A stretch of DNA of 64,000 bases from Phymorhynchus buccinoides (taxonomy: Eukaryota > Mollusca > Gastropoda > Neogastropoda > Raphitomidae), in NCBI GenBank assembly GCA_017654935.2, contig CM065683.1:4227089-4291088 (forward strand). Reading direction: 5' to 3'. The notes under the pieces are model-generated. The model had not been told where the DNA came from. It made no database searches and saw only the letters and a list, made by a program, of their open reading frames with translations. The stretch's first letter is position 1. Each line of letters starts with the position of its first letter. Both the position numbers and the translations under genes were made by a program. Positions 23,493 to 33,364 of this stretch are shown here, piece by piece.

Positions 23493-26264
23493 AGAAAGAT
23501 AAAAAAAAAATAGAGGTTAAGACTAGTATTGTAGTAAGACAAAGACAGAGAGAGACAGGGAGAAATGAACAAAGACACACAGGCACAGACATTGCACAGA
23601 AAGCGAGAATTCTCAGCAACAGCATGACCCACTCAAACACTCCTCCAAACCTGGCAGACTGGATTTTCTGGAACTTGGCTAGGTAGACCTCTGTGAACTT
23701 GTCTGCGGGATACTCGTCCATGGCGTGCAGTTCCTGGATGGCGCCGTAGGCCCCCAGCAGCTTTCCCAGCTGATCCTTGGCCCCCACCGCAGGCACGTTC
23801 TGAACCAGCAGGTACCGCGACTCTTGGTGGACTGCGTACACCTGTGGATGAAACCAAATACAGTAGAACCTCCCGTATAAGACTCCCTCCCACATAAGAC
23901 CTACTTCTCAGAAACATTGCCCTTCATTGTAAGTACAGTGGATCCTCCCTTATAAGACTCCCTCCCACATAAGACCTACTTCTCTGAGTCATTGCCCTTC
24001 ATTGTAAGTACAGTGGAACCTCCCTTATAAGATATCCCATTATAAGACTCCCTCCCACATAAGACCTACTTCTCTGAGTCATTGCCCTTCATTGTAAGTA
24101 CAGTGAAACCTCCCTTATAAGACTCCCTCCCATATAAGACTTACTTTGCAGAGACATTGCCCATCTTTGTAAGTATTAAAATTACCTCCCTTATAGACCC
24201 CTCCCCTATAAGACCTGATTTTGGATGATTTTTGAAGGTCTTATAAGGGAGGTTTCACTGTATTAAAATGATCTCCCTTATAAGACCCCTCCATTATAAG
24301 ACCTCATTTTGGATGATTTTTGGAGGTCTTATAAGGGAGGTTCCACTGTATAAATGTGTATGCCTGTACATGTATGTGTGTATGTACACATGTTTTCTGT
24401 GATATACATGTGCGTGTGCATGCACATGTATACACGTGTGTGTGTGCGTCTTCTTCTTCAGTGGTGGTGACCAACTTCTTTATACAGAAGTAATTGTACA
24501 CACTTTAGTTTAGGGGGTGACCATAGATAGAAAAAGAAGCGGAAGAGAGAAAAGGGTACACACAAAATACAGTTTACACTATTATATTTACTTGGGTTCA
24601 ACTTCAATATAATGGGAAAAATCAGGTGTAACAACAAAAGACAAAAACTAGTTCCGGGCTGGGAAAGGGAAAACTACGCTGCCGGCAGCTACTAATTTTC
24701 AAGTTCAACCACAGCAAGCTGGGAACTAGCCGACCCTAGATATTCCATTATAAAGGTGTATATTAGGTACTTTATAGTCACAGAGGCGTCTCTGTGAAAT
24801 TCGGGTTGATCCCACCTGGAGAGCGCGTCGCAGCCAGAGGCGCGCCACCCCCTTTTTTTTTTTGGCATGCGATTTTTGTGTGATAGATTAGGAAGGAAGG
24901 GGGGGGTACATTTTGACCAAATGACAACTTTTTTAGTTGCCACTGGGATTAGCGTGTGCTAAGTGCATGGGCACACAGGACCTTGATTTATCGTCTCATC
25001 TGAAAGACTCAAGTGTATGTGTGCATTTTTTTCAGGGTTTTTTTCCTGAGGGTGCCAGAATGATCAACTGAGTGATCATGGGCCCCAATGAGAACGCATA
25101 CATGTATGTGTGTAGATAATGGGGTGTATGTAGGTACAGGTGTGTGTGTGTGTGTTACTGTCAACTGTGTTAGTTTTACTGGCTAATGTTAAGATCAGCT
25201 CCCTCCGCTGTTCCAGGGTGAAGTTGGCCAATCAGCTCCCTCCGATTTACCTTTTCCGTTAAGCTGATTGGCCAACTTCACCCTGGAACAGCGGAGGGAG
25301 CTGATCTTAACATTTGCCATTTTCTTGTTCAGTTCTGCCACCTTCATTCAATCAAATTTAGGAACGACGGAATTAGGTCAAACCGCAGCGATTTTTCCTG
25401 TCAAAATCCCGAACCCCGATTTTGGCCATGTGCCAAACGGTCACTTCCTTTGCTTGTTTTTATTGATGGTTATTCTTGGCGCTGACCATCCGAGTTGTTT
25501 TCTTTCGGGAAGCAGACACCTACCCGGTCATTCGGGAACGATCTTTTTTTACGCGAAGACGGCCGATCGCGAGACAATTTGTTTACCATTTCTGAACGGT
25601 AACTACTTGCTTTTTTTAAACAAATACTTAGTTACATTTAATTATTTTTCTACAAGTTCACCAAATTTGGTGCATCTAGAATGAATCTCAATGGTGCTCA
25701 AGGTCTCCACAAGTCGGGAGGTGTTACGTCGAAGCCTGTCCGACATGTTGTTTTCTGCCATATTCATGTTCATGTTGATGTTGCGATCTTGTGAGTCGCA
25801 CAAAAAGCTTAGGCCTAATCTGTCTAATGTTTGGGGTTGATGTTGCCCCTTTGAATAAGCTTTATTTTGGTACCAATGTTTTGTTTATTGGTAAAAAATA
25901 AATAAGTTATGGCTGTTTGATTCATCCAAACCTTGATACGGTAACCTTGATCAACTTTTTCTTATATATACTATAGCTCATGTAAAAAAAAAGCTATCAT
26001 TTTAAAACGTCGTAACTTTCTCAATTTTAATTTGGGTATCATTTTAAAGGTCTTGTCGGGCTCTTTCCAATGACATAAATTTCATTAGGATTTGACAAAA
26101 AGTAAATATTTTTAAAATTGTATAACCACCCTATAGACAAATTTATCAAATCCACCATCCATTTCCTGTACCTTCACAGAAGTCTTCTTTCTGCCATCTC
26201 GATATGCCGGCCGCGTGGTGCATACTTCTCGTTTGATATGGTGCTTGGGAATATCTGGTTCCAT
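19314..26264 (-). CDS. RBM48: RBM48, minor-spliceosome RNA-binding protein (five exons)
   Basis: RBM48 is a nuclear RRM protein that acts with ARMC7 in the minor (U12) spliceosome (established knowledge). Exons on the - strand, in transcript order, are 26264-26172, 23841-23651, 22883-22738, 22175-21111 and 19523-19314. The first encodes a start similar to vertebrate RBM48 (HHIKREVCTTRPAYRDGRKK). The second and third form the RRM (RYLLVQNVPAVGAKDQL, then FTEVYLAKF, SFFGGSLHICYAPEYET). Exon 4 is long and Pro/Thr/Ser-rich, with a conserved KFVPRQIQEK motif. Exon 5 gives a helix end (VISDMVPK) and a repeat tail. All borders are GT/AG. With the printed bases exon 4 is one base out of phase (see the separate entry). 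The protein would be about 567 residues if that is a sequence error, longer than human RBM48 (about 367). Confidence 0.9.
19569..20261. mobile_element. MITE with TACCATAAAATGCGGACTAT termini and internal 65-bp repeats
   Basis: The ends are inverted (TACCATAAAATGCGGACTAT and ATAGTCCAGTGTTTACGGTA). Inside, about four 65-bp units (19970-20235) repeat GGATGCGGCTTATATACAGG. It lies in the last RBM48 intron. Related ends are seen at 34027-34852, 40542-40986 and 55828. Confidence 0.75.
20570..21060. repeat. Microsatellites in RBM48 intron 4
   Basis: TG/CG runs (20587-20612), a GA run (20701-20740), further TG runs (20837-20890), a G run (20897-20910) and a GCGCTATATAAATG...ATT repeat tail (21018-21058). 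Confidence 0.8.
21111..22175 (-). CDS. RBM48: RBM48 exon 4 (low-complexity middle region, one-base phase break)
   Basis: The acceptor CTTACAG and donor AAG/GTAGGT define a 1065-nt exon. It starts EMESKSTNAAQTSTK and becomes a polyproline tract. It then continues in the +1 frame to FRQVPASHGAHEK, YHRTPHFTRNDYGFAWVP, PPPKFVPRQIQEK and SVRAIRKRLSK. The upstream frame stops at about 21963 and the downstream frame is closed upstream by a TGA near 22096. The shift must therefore lie between them, most simply in the G4 run at 22033-22036. Confidence 0.82.
22031..22038 (-). other. RBM48: Probable one-base indel in RBM48 exon 4
   Basis: Removing one base from the CCCC (GGGG on +) at 22033-22036 joins the two open frames into an unbroken Pro-rich segment. 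It also makes the exon fit the phases of its neighbours (1065 nt would become 1064). It could be an assembly error, a polymorphism or a true frameshift. Confidence 0.6.
22263..22611 (+). mobile_element. tRNA-derived SINE, copy 1
   Basis: The tRNA-like head has an A-box region (GGCCGGTTGGTTAGAGTAGC) and a B box (GGGTTCGAACCC). A conserved body follows (GGTCCCGTGTGCGAA.. GCACGTTAAAGCCCATTCCA), and the element ends in GAAGAAGAAGAA. It lies in RBM48 intron 3. Not a functional tRNA because the body is long and the cloverleaf imperfect. Confidence 0.85.
22738..22883 (-). CDS. RBM48: RBM48 exon 3 (end of RRM)
   Basis: The 146-nt exon encodes FAKKKLDDYSFFGGSLHICY, then APEYETVKETREKLQDRRKV, up to the donor GTAAGT. 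The FFGG-LH-CYAPE-ET block is the most diagnostic piece of RBM48 in the window. Confidence 0.92.
22928..23194. mobile_element. Inverted-repeat element (GGGTGCAACT termini), intact copy
   Basis: It is the same family as 8619-9203 but without the nested insertion. It lies in RBM48 intron 2 with its near end about 45 bp from exon 3. Confidence 0.8.
23436..23488. repeat. (GA)n microsatellite in RBM48 intron 2
   Basis: A pure GA run, about 160 bp downstream (in transcript sense) of exon 2. Confidence 0.85.
23651..23841 (-). CDS. RBM48: RBM48 exon 2 (first part of RRM)
   Basis: The 191-nt exon starts after CATCCACAG and ends GCCAG before GTTTGG. It encodes VYAVHQESRYLLVQNVPAVG through EYPADKFTEVYLAKFQKIQS, with the RNP2-like strand LLVQNV and the RNP1-like strand EVYLAKF. 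The donor GTTTGG is weak but the join to exon 3 restores RFAKKKLDD. Confidence 0.9.
23860..24350. mobile_element. Cluster of Tc1-like MITE copies
   Basis: Several tandem or nested copies of the CAGTGGAACCTCCCTTATAA element end TTCCACTGTA. It begins about 20 bp before the RBM48 exon 2 acceptor in intron 1, so it may contribute branch-point sequence. Confidence 0.75.
24758..25070 (-). mobile_element. Composite SINE-like repeat, truncated copy
   Basis: It opens with TTAGGTACTTTATAGTCACA and GAGGCGTCTCTGTGAAATTC, as at 39303-39700 and 45392-45760. It retains GTGTGCTAAGTGCATGGGCA but lacks the tRNA-like end. Confidence 0.7.
25185..25314. repeat. Perfect 51-bp inverted repeat with 28-bp loop
   Basis: The arms 25185-25235 and 25264-25314 are exact reverse complements (AATGTTAAGATCAGCTCCCT.. 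and ..AGGGAGCTGATCTTAACATT). It lies in RBM48 intron 1 and matches nothing else I see in the window. It can form a long hairpin as DNA or RNA. Confidence 0.95.
26172..26264 (-). CDS. RBM48: RBM48 exon 1 (start codon)
   Basis: It encodes 31 residues from ATG at 26264 and ends AAG before the donor GTACAG. The peptide MEPDIPKHHIKREVC followed by TRPAYRDGRKK aligns with the conserved N-terminal 'HH..R.VC.TR..YR.GR' of RBM48. Phase 0 matches the next exon (VYAVHQES). Confidence 0.85.
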
Positions 26265-26575
26265 TGAAAGTAGAAAAAGATGATTGGTATTTCAGAAAAA
26301 CACAGACAAGTTAGTGTCAAATACTTTCGTTTCTGGACAGCGTGTCTGTAAACGACAAGGGGAGAGCAATGCAACTGAACAAAGGCGGATAACTCTGATA
26401 ACCTCAAATAAATCTCAGCCGAAGCTACGAAAGTGTTTGGACAAAACAAACATTGCAAACGCGCGCACAAAGTGTTGCCATAGCCAAGCTCAATCCAGTG
26501 CGTTGCGATACGTTTTCACGTCATTTGAAAATCAAGTCCACATGCTGAGAAGATCGGGAAGAAAGCTGTTCCAAC
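26265..26575. promoter_or_regulatory. Presumed bidirectional promoter of RBM48 and DCAKD
   Basis: The 311 bp between the two divergent start codons must hold both 5' UTRs and core promoters, unless upstream non-coding exons exist. There is no TATA box in a convincing place. A GCGCGCAC motif near 26461 resembles an NRF1-type site (weak inference). Confidence 0.55.
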
Positions 26576-26687
26576 ATGTTTTTAGTGGGACTGACGGGGG
26601 GGATTGCTACAGGAAAGAGCACTGCGTCCAACATGTTCAGAATACTGGGCACTCCAGTCATAGACGCTGATAAAATAGCAAGAGACG
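26576..26687 (+). CDS. DCAKD: DCAKD exon 1 (P-loop)
   Basis: The first ATG gives [16 protein letters not shown]. The exon ends AGAGACG before the donor GTAGGT (phase 1). The start is chosen because the protein family begins at exactly this residue. Confidence 0.92.
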
Positions 26688-29107
26688 GTAGGTTGTGTTT
26701 TTTTGTGTGTTTTTCAGCAGACCTTCCTTCTTTCCTTCCGTTTGAGTGACCACAGTCACATTTGACTATTTTGTCACTTAAAACAGGGGGATCTGCGGAA
26801 GAACTTAAAAGTCAAGAAGAAATTTAACCTAACCTATATGTGACCCAGCCAATCAGGGCCCGTTCAGCAGACACCCGACATGATGCTTCGTCTAGCACTG
26901 CAGGAACACCCTGAACTACAGGAGGGGAGGGGGGGAGGGGGCTGTTTGCTGGAGATTTAGTTTGACTTGGAGACCGCTGACACAAAGGTGCCGATGGCCC
27001 TGGCCTGCACAGCTTCTTGGGGCAGATCGTTCCATTCCCGGATGGTGCATGGGAGGAAGATCTGGCTTTTCTGTAAGTCTGAGTTCTGCAGAGAGTCACA
27101 GAGTGGGACCTCATCCATTTAGTTTCTTCTTCCTGTTCGTGTAGACTTCCAACCGCATCACGATGAAGACTACTGCACTTCTTACACAGTGCTCAGATGT
27201 TTTTTTTCTTTTAGTTTTATTATAAAAGTTTTAACTTGATCTTTTTTATGAGAAAGGCAGAGACTGCAGTTATGAGCCCATAAAGGCATCCCTCAGACTA
27301 CAGCACTTGGCCGGTTGGTTAGAGTAGCCGCTCGTAACCCAACCGGTTTGCGAGTGTGCTGGTTCAAACCCAGCTGGTCTCGGTGTTGTATTCTTTGGAA
27401 AGATACATTACTCCTATTTCCTGGTTCTTCAGGTGAGACCTAAAACCGAAGTCCCGTGTGCGAACGCACGCGCAAGATCTTGCGCGCACGTTAAAGCCCA
27501 TTCCACTATTTTATTCGGTGCGAGTAGTCCGTGTGTGCTGGTAGAATGGATGACACGAACTCACAAAGCATGCATCCTGTGTGCCAATAGCAGTCTAAAC
27601 AAAGACTTTGGGTGTGGGGCAGGATAAACATCCCCAATTGGAAGAAGAAAGTATGCATAAAATGTATTAAAAAGTGGGAATATATATATATATGATGGGG
27701 TGGTAAGGGATTGGGATAAGGAGGAGTTGATGAGGGATAAGGATTGGAGGGTGAAGATGGACACACCACACAGACCAGGAACATATATATATGCGCATCA
27801 CAAGTCGCTGGTAGGCTATAGACTTGCCTATCTACTCTACTTGTCAACTGGCGCGACAAGCGGCGGTCAAATTTGAATTATATTGGTCAGTGGTTTGGAA
27901 GAAGGCATGTGACCTGTTCGATTTGAATTTGAATAAGATCTTGTGACTACAAAGGAGACTACGTAATTGTGTTGTCTGCTGACACGGTAACAATAGGTGT
28001 CAAAACTAGTGAATTGCAATCGAGCCGTCTGTCGGCAGATTGAACCGTCTGCTTTGAACAATCCTGTGACCAGTAAGCTGGGCTATGAATAATTAGTGAC
28101 GAGTGGACTATGGTGTCACTCGGTCACATATAATGTCAAAAAATGCAATGTCATGACACGGGAGCCGCTGTAGCTCAGTTGGTAAGTCCGAGTCGCTAGC
28201 TGGTAATTTTGCAAGTGCGCAGGTTCGAACTCAGCTCGGTTCACAGTGGTGTGTCCTTGGGAAAGGCACTTTACTCCTGATTTCCTCACTCCACCCAGGT
28301 GTAAATGGTTACCTGACGTCAGTTAGGTAAAAGTCCTTCGGATAAGACTTTTCAAAAAACGAGGTCCCGTGTGCGAACGCATGCACAAGATCTTGCGCGC
28401 ACGTTAAAGCCCATCCCACCATTCGGTACGAGTAGCCCGTGTGTGCCGGTGGGATGGATGACATGAATTCACATAGCATGTATTTCCTGTGCGCTATTAT
28501 TTGTATTAATGGTCTGAATGAAGACTGGTGAGCGCGGGGCAAGATAAACATCCCCAACTGGAAGAAGAAGAAGAAGAAAAAGAAGAAGACCCCTACGCCG
28601 CGGGAGATGTCGGCGACGGGCTGCCCGCTGGGTGGTGAATAGGCATCGCCAGACATCCAGCGTGGAAGATATACACCCAGGGCTCCCAAGGACCCCCATT
28701 TGGGGGTCTATAAAGTACTAACATTCTAAAGGACCTTCTAATTTAGTCTAAAAGTAAAAGAATGTGCAGGGGATCCCAGGGATGCACTAGAAAAATTCTT
28801 TTCAGCATTCGCAATGCCACTTGGGACCCTCTATCCCGCCTCTAGGACCCTCTATGCTGTAAGTGAAGGAGTCCCTGGGACCCCTTGTTTTGTGGGACGA
28901 TTGGGAGCCCTGATACCTAGAGCTACACTGGACTCCACTCACCGACAGGAGGCGGGCATCTAGACTGTCCACCTTTTTCAAGTTTCAATGGTTGGACGTC
29001 TCCATCAACACCCCCTACAGCCCATCTCTCAACACATCAAACAAGACACTTTAGACAGTCACATGAGTCAACTTACCTCCTTCCCTCCTGCAGGACAAGT
29101 TATAGAA

Positions 29108-29153
<46 letters not shown>

Positions 29154-32100
29154 ACCATCAGAGATTTGAACCCCCCCCCCCCCCCCGAGGCAGTAACGTA
29201 AGCCTTACTGGAGGGCTTCAAATCTCGGATAACATACTTGTGGCGGTACCATAGCCGATGAGGTTTAACCGAGGCGTGGTCACCGCTACAGCTATCTGTA
29301 TTAATTTAAAAAATCGGGACTTTACTGGTTTCGTACTGCCTCCGGGCATTGCCTCCAGTATTGTTCCCACCATATTTGTATTTACAAATGTCCCATATGT
29401 GTCTGATTCAAACCAAGAGGACGTAAAACTCCATTTTCTCTCTTCAAATCTCGGATCTAAGAAACAACATCCCCCTCCCCCTTTAACATACCCTACCCAT
29501 CCCATCCTACCCACCCCCCAATCCAAACCCTCCCTCCACACACACACCCATCCTGTGCCCATCACCTCCCACTGCCCCCATTCCCCTGCTTCCCCCCTAT
29601 AAATTCCCTTCCATATCAACGCCAATCATCTGGGCGGCTATGTTTTTATCTGGTTTCTGCCTGACCGAAGTCCCCATGTTTTGCACTGGTGGTCAACAGA
29701 ACTATCAAAGTGATGATGGTGATTGAGGAAAGAAAGAAGGTTTTGTTATTTTTACCTGATTTGTGATCAGTATTCATATATGTGACCCAGCACCACAAAA
29801 GGGACATTAAGTGTGAAGCTGACCATTCTGAGAAAATTATGCATGTGAAAACTTCAGACAATTCAGAATTCTCTTTCTAATAATACAAGAACCATTCTTG
29901 TATCTTTTTTCATTCCACAGTTATGAGCATTTAAAGTTAGTAAGGTGAGTGTCGGCCATTTTTAGAAAATACAGCCTAAATACTAGCCTAGCTGAAGAAA
30001 ATGCATTGACCTACTCGTTTTAAAGCACTTATAAGACCACTTAGAGACCATGTTAAAGATTAACCTTTATAGATATGAAAGATAAGACGTTAGAGAACAA
30101 GAAATTACCCATAACTCAAAATTGACCCCAAAATTAGATTTTTGACTTTCGAAGCCTGTTGTTAGAAACTAGCCCAGCGACTTAATGTCCCTTTCGTGGT
30201 GCTGGATCACACATCACCCCATTGCATTTGGCCTTAACCCTTTCACTGCCAGCCATTTTTTCAGCCAAAAGATACCATTAAACTTAACTGGGTAGAGAAA
30301 GAAATCATCTGCAATACAGTGGAGCCTCTCTTATAAGACCTTCAAAAATCATCCAAAATGAGGTCTTATGAGGGAGGTAATTTTAATACTTACAAAGAAA
30401 GGCAATGTCTCGGACAAGTAGGTCTTATATGGGAGGGAGTCTTATAATGGGAAGTCTTATAAGGGAGGTTCCACTGTATTGAGAATTCCTCTGTGACATG
30501 TATAACATTAGGCCTATCCTTACTTCCCGAAATTAAGAAAATAGGGTCTTCGGATAACAGGCCCTGATTTTACGCCTTTTAGTGACATGGGTGTCAAACC
30601 ATTGTGGTGCATAAATGCGACATTGGCGTTGAAAGGGTTAATTGATGACAATTTTCTTCGCGGTGGTGTTCAGTGGTGCAGCCGGGGAAGCCGGCCTGGA
30701 GGAAGATCCGGGAGCAGTTTGGGGAGGAGGTGTTCCTGGAGGACGGGCAGCTGGACCGGGCCAGGATGGGGGACCTGGTGTTCACCGACCCCGACAAGCG
30801 ACGGCAGCTCAACGCCATCACCCACCCCGAAATACGCAGCGCCATGTGCTGGCACATCTTCTGGTGCTTTGTCAAGGGTAGGTCCACTCTTCCTTCATTC
30901 AAGTCCCAACGAAAAACCCGTTTCTTCAGGAAAGCTTTCGCTCTGTAAAGTCTATGATCCTTTCCCCACTCTTGTCTTCCAGCTCATTGACGTTGAGTAT
31001 GAGGTTAACGCGTGTGTGTATGGGGTGGGGGTGGGGGGGAGTAGGGTGGGGATGGGGAGGGTGGCTGGTTGGAGGGATGGTTGGGATGGGTTGGGGGGGT
31101 TGAGGGTGGGTGGGTGTTAGTGTGTTGTGTTATGATTATATGCAATGCATTCTCTAATGTATTCATTTTCATACAGATGTATGGTGAGGATACGTGAACC
31201 AGTCTGTTAGAAATGTTTGTACGAATGGTGAGTGAAAAGCGCATTGAGTTGCTTTGCAAGATTATGCGCTATATAAGCATTATTAATATTATTTATTATT
31301 CTTCGATCGCTCAGACAGGAGCGCAAATGCGTCCTGCTGCCATTATGCACCCTAAGAATTAGTTAGGCCCAGCATGTTCGTCTTCGGCTGCAGAAAATCT
31401 TTGAAAGGATTTATAGAAGGAAAAAAAAAGGCCGGAAAATGGACCAGTAAGGCAGAAAGATAGTTGTAGATGACAGTAACTTAAGCGATTGAAGGGAAAA
31501 GGCAGAGTCAAAGAGAGTGACAGAGTAGAGGGAGTTATAAGCACAGAACTTCCAGAAAGTGGGGGAACTATTTGTACAAAAGACCCCCTCCCCCCCCCCC
31601 CCCCCCCCCCCCCCACACATCTTCTGGTGCTGTATTAAGGGTAGGTTGAAATACCACATGTTGAAATACACAGCTCTATGGCACATCTTCTGGTGTTTTA
31701 TCATGGGGAGGTTGAATGAATACACACATCTTTTGGTGCTGTATTAAGGATAGGTTGAAATACACACATCTTCTGGTGCTGTATTAAGGGTAGGTTGAAA
31801 TACACACATCTTCTGGTGCTGTATTAAGGGTAGGTTGAAATACACACATCTTCTGGTGCTGTATTAAGGGTAGGTTGAAATACACACATCTTCTGGTGCT
31901 GTATTAAGGGTAGGTTGAAATACACACATCTTCTGGTGCTGTATTAAGGGTAGGTTGAAATACACACATCTTCTGGTGCTGTATTAAGGGTAGGTTGAAA
32001 TACACACATCTTCTGGTGCTGTATTAAGGGTAGGTTGAAATACACACATCTTTTGGTGCTGTATTAAGGGTAGGTTGAAATACACACATCTTCTGGTGCT

Positions 32101-33310
32101 GTATTAAGGGTAGGTTGAAATACACACATCTTTTGGTGCTGTATTAAGGGTAGGTTGAAATACACACATCTTTTGGTGCTGTATTAAGGGTAGGTTGAAA
32201 TACACACATCTTTTGGTGCTGTATTAAGGGTAGGTTGAAATACACACATCTTTTGGTGCTGTATTAAGGGTAGGTTGAAATACACACATCTTTTGGTGCT
32301 GTATTAAGGGTAGGTTGAAATACACACATCTTTTGGTGCTGTATTAAGGGTAGGTTGAAATACACACATCTTCTGGTGCTGTATTAAGGGTAGGTTGAAA
32401 TACACACATCTTGTGGTGCTGTATTAAGGGTAGGTTGAAATACACACATCTTTTGGTGCTGTATTAAGGGTAGGTTGAAATACACACATCTCCTGGTGCT
32501 GTATTAAGGGTAGGTTGAAATACACACATCTTTTGGTGCTGTATTAAGGGTAGGTTGAAATACACACATCTTTTGGTGCTGTATTAAGGGTAGGTTGAAA
32601 TACACACATCTTTTGGTGCTGTATTAAGGGTAGGTTGAAATACACACATCTTTTGGTGCTGTATTAAGGGTAGGTTGAAATACACACATCTTTTGGTGCT
32701 GTATTAAGGGTAGGTTGAAATACACACATCTTTTGGTGCTGTATTAAGGGTAGGTTGAAATACACACATCTTTTGGTGCTTTATCAAGGGTAGGTTGAAG
32801 AATCTGTTTTCTTTCGCTTCTATTCTTGTTTGTAAATCTTAATAGAACTGATTCCACTGAGTGAACAATAATAGATTTCAGCTCTTGTTGTGTCTAATAC
32901 TAATAGACTTGTTGAATTTGAAAATGACATTTTCAGATTGTATTTTTATAATGATAGATATTGATCACTGTGAGTGACTTGAGCATACATGTGTGTGTTG
33001 CACGCATGCATTATGCGTGGGTGACTGTGTGTGTGTTTGAAATGATTCCAGGTTATCAATTTGTGGTGCTGGACCTTCCCTTGTTGTTTGAGACACGGAG
33101 CATGACTTCATTTGTCAGTTACATCGTTGTTGTGTCCTGGTGAGCTGTTTTTTTTTAAAAAAAGTTCTTGTGTACCCGTGTACCATTTATGAGGCCCAAA
33201 AAAGAAAAATGTTGTGGTTACGGTATCCCGACCTACCCTGTTTTTTTTCGGCCGACCCTATGATTTTTTGTTTGGCCTTGTCAAAAAAAACAAAAAAGAG
33301 AGAGAAAGAC

Positions 33311-33364
<54 letters not shown>

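Noticed and set aside
25268..25684. 138-codon ORF on the + strand
   Set aside because: It starts in the palindrome, lacks GC3 bias, has no recognisable domain and lies in RBM48 intron 1.
28161..28235. Possible tRNA gene
   Set aside because: It is the tRNA-like head of a SINE, followed by the same body and GAA tail.
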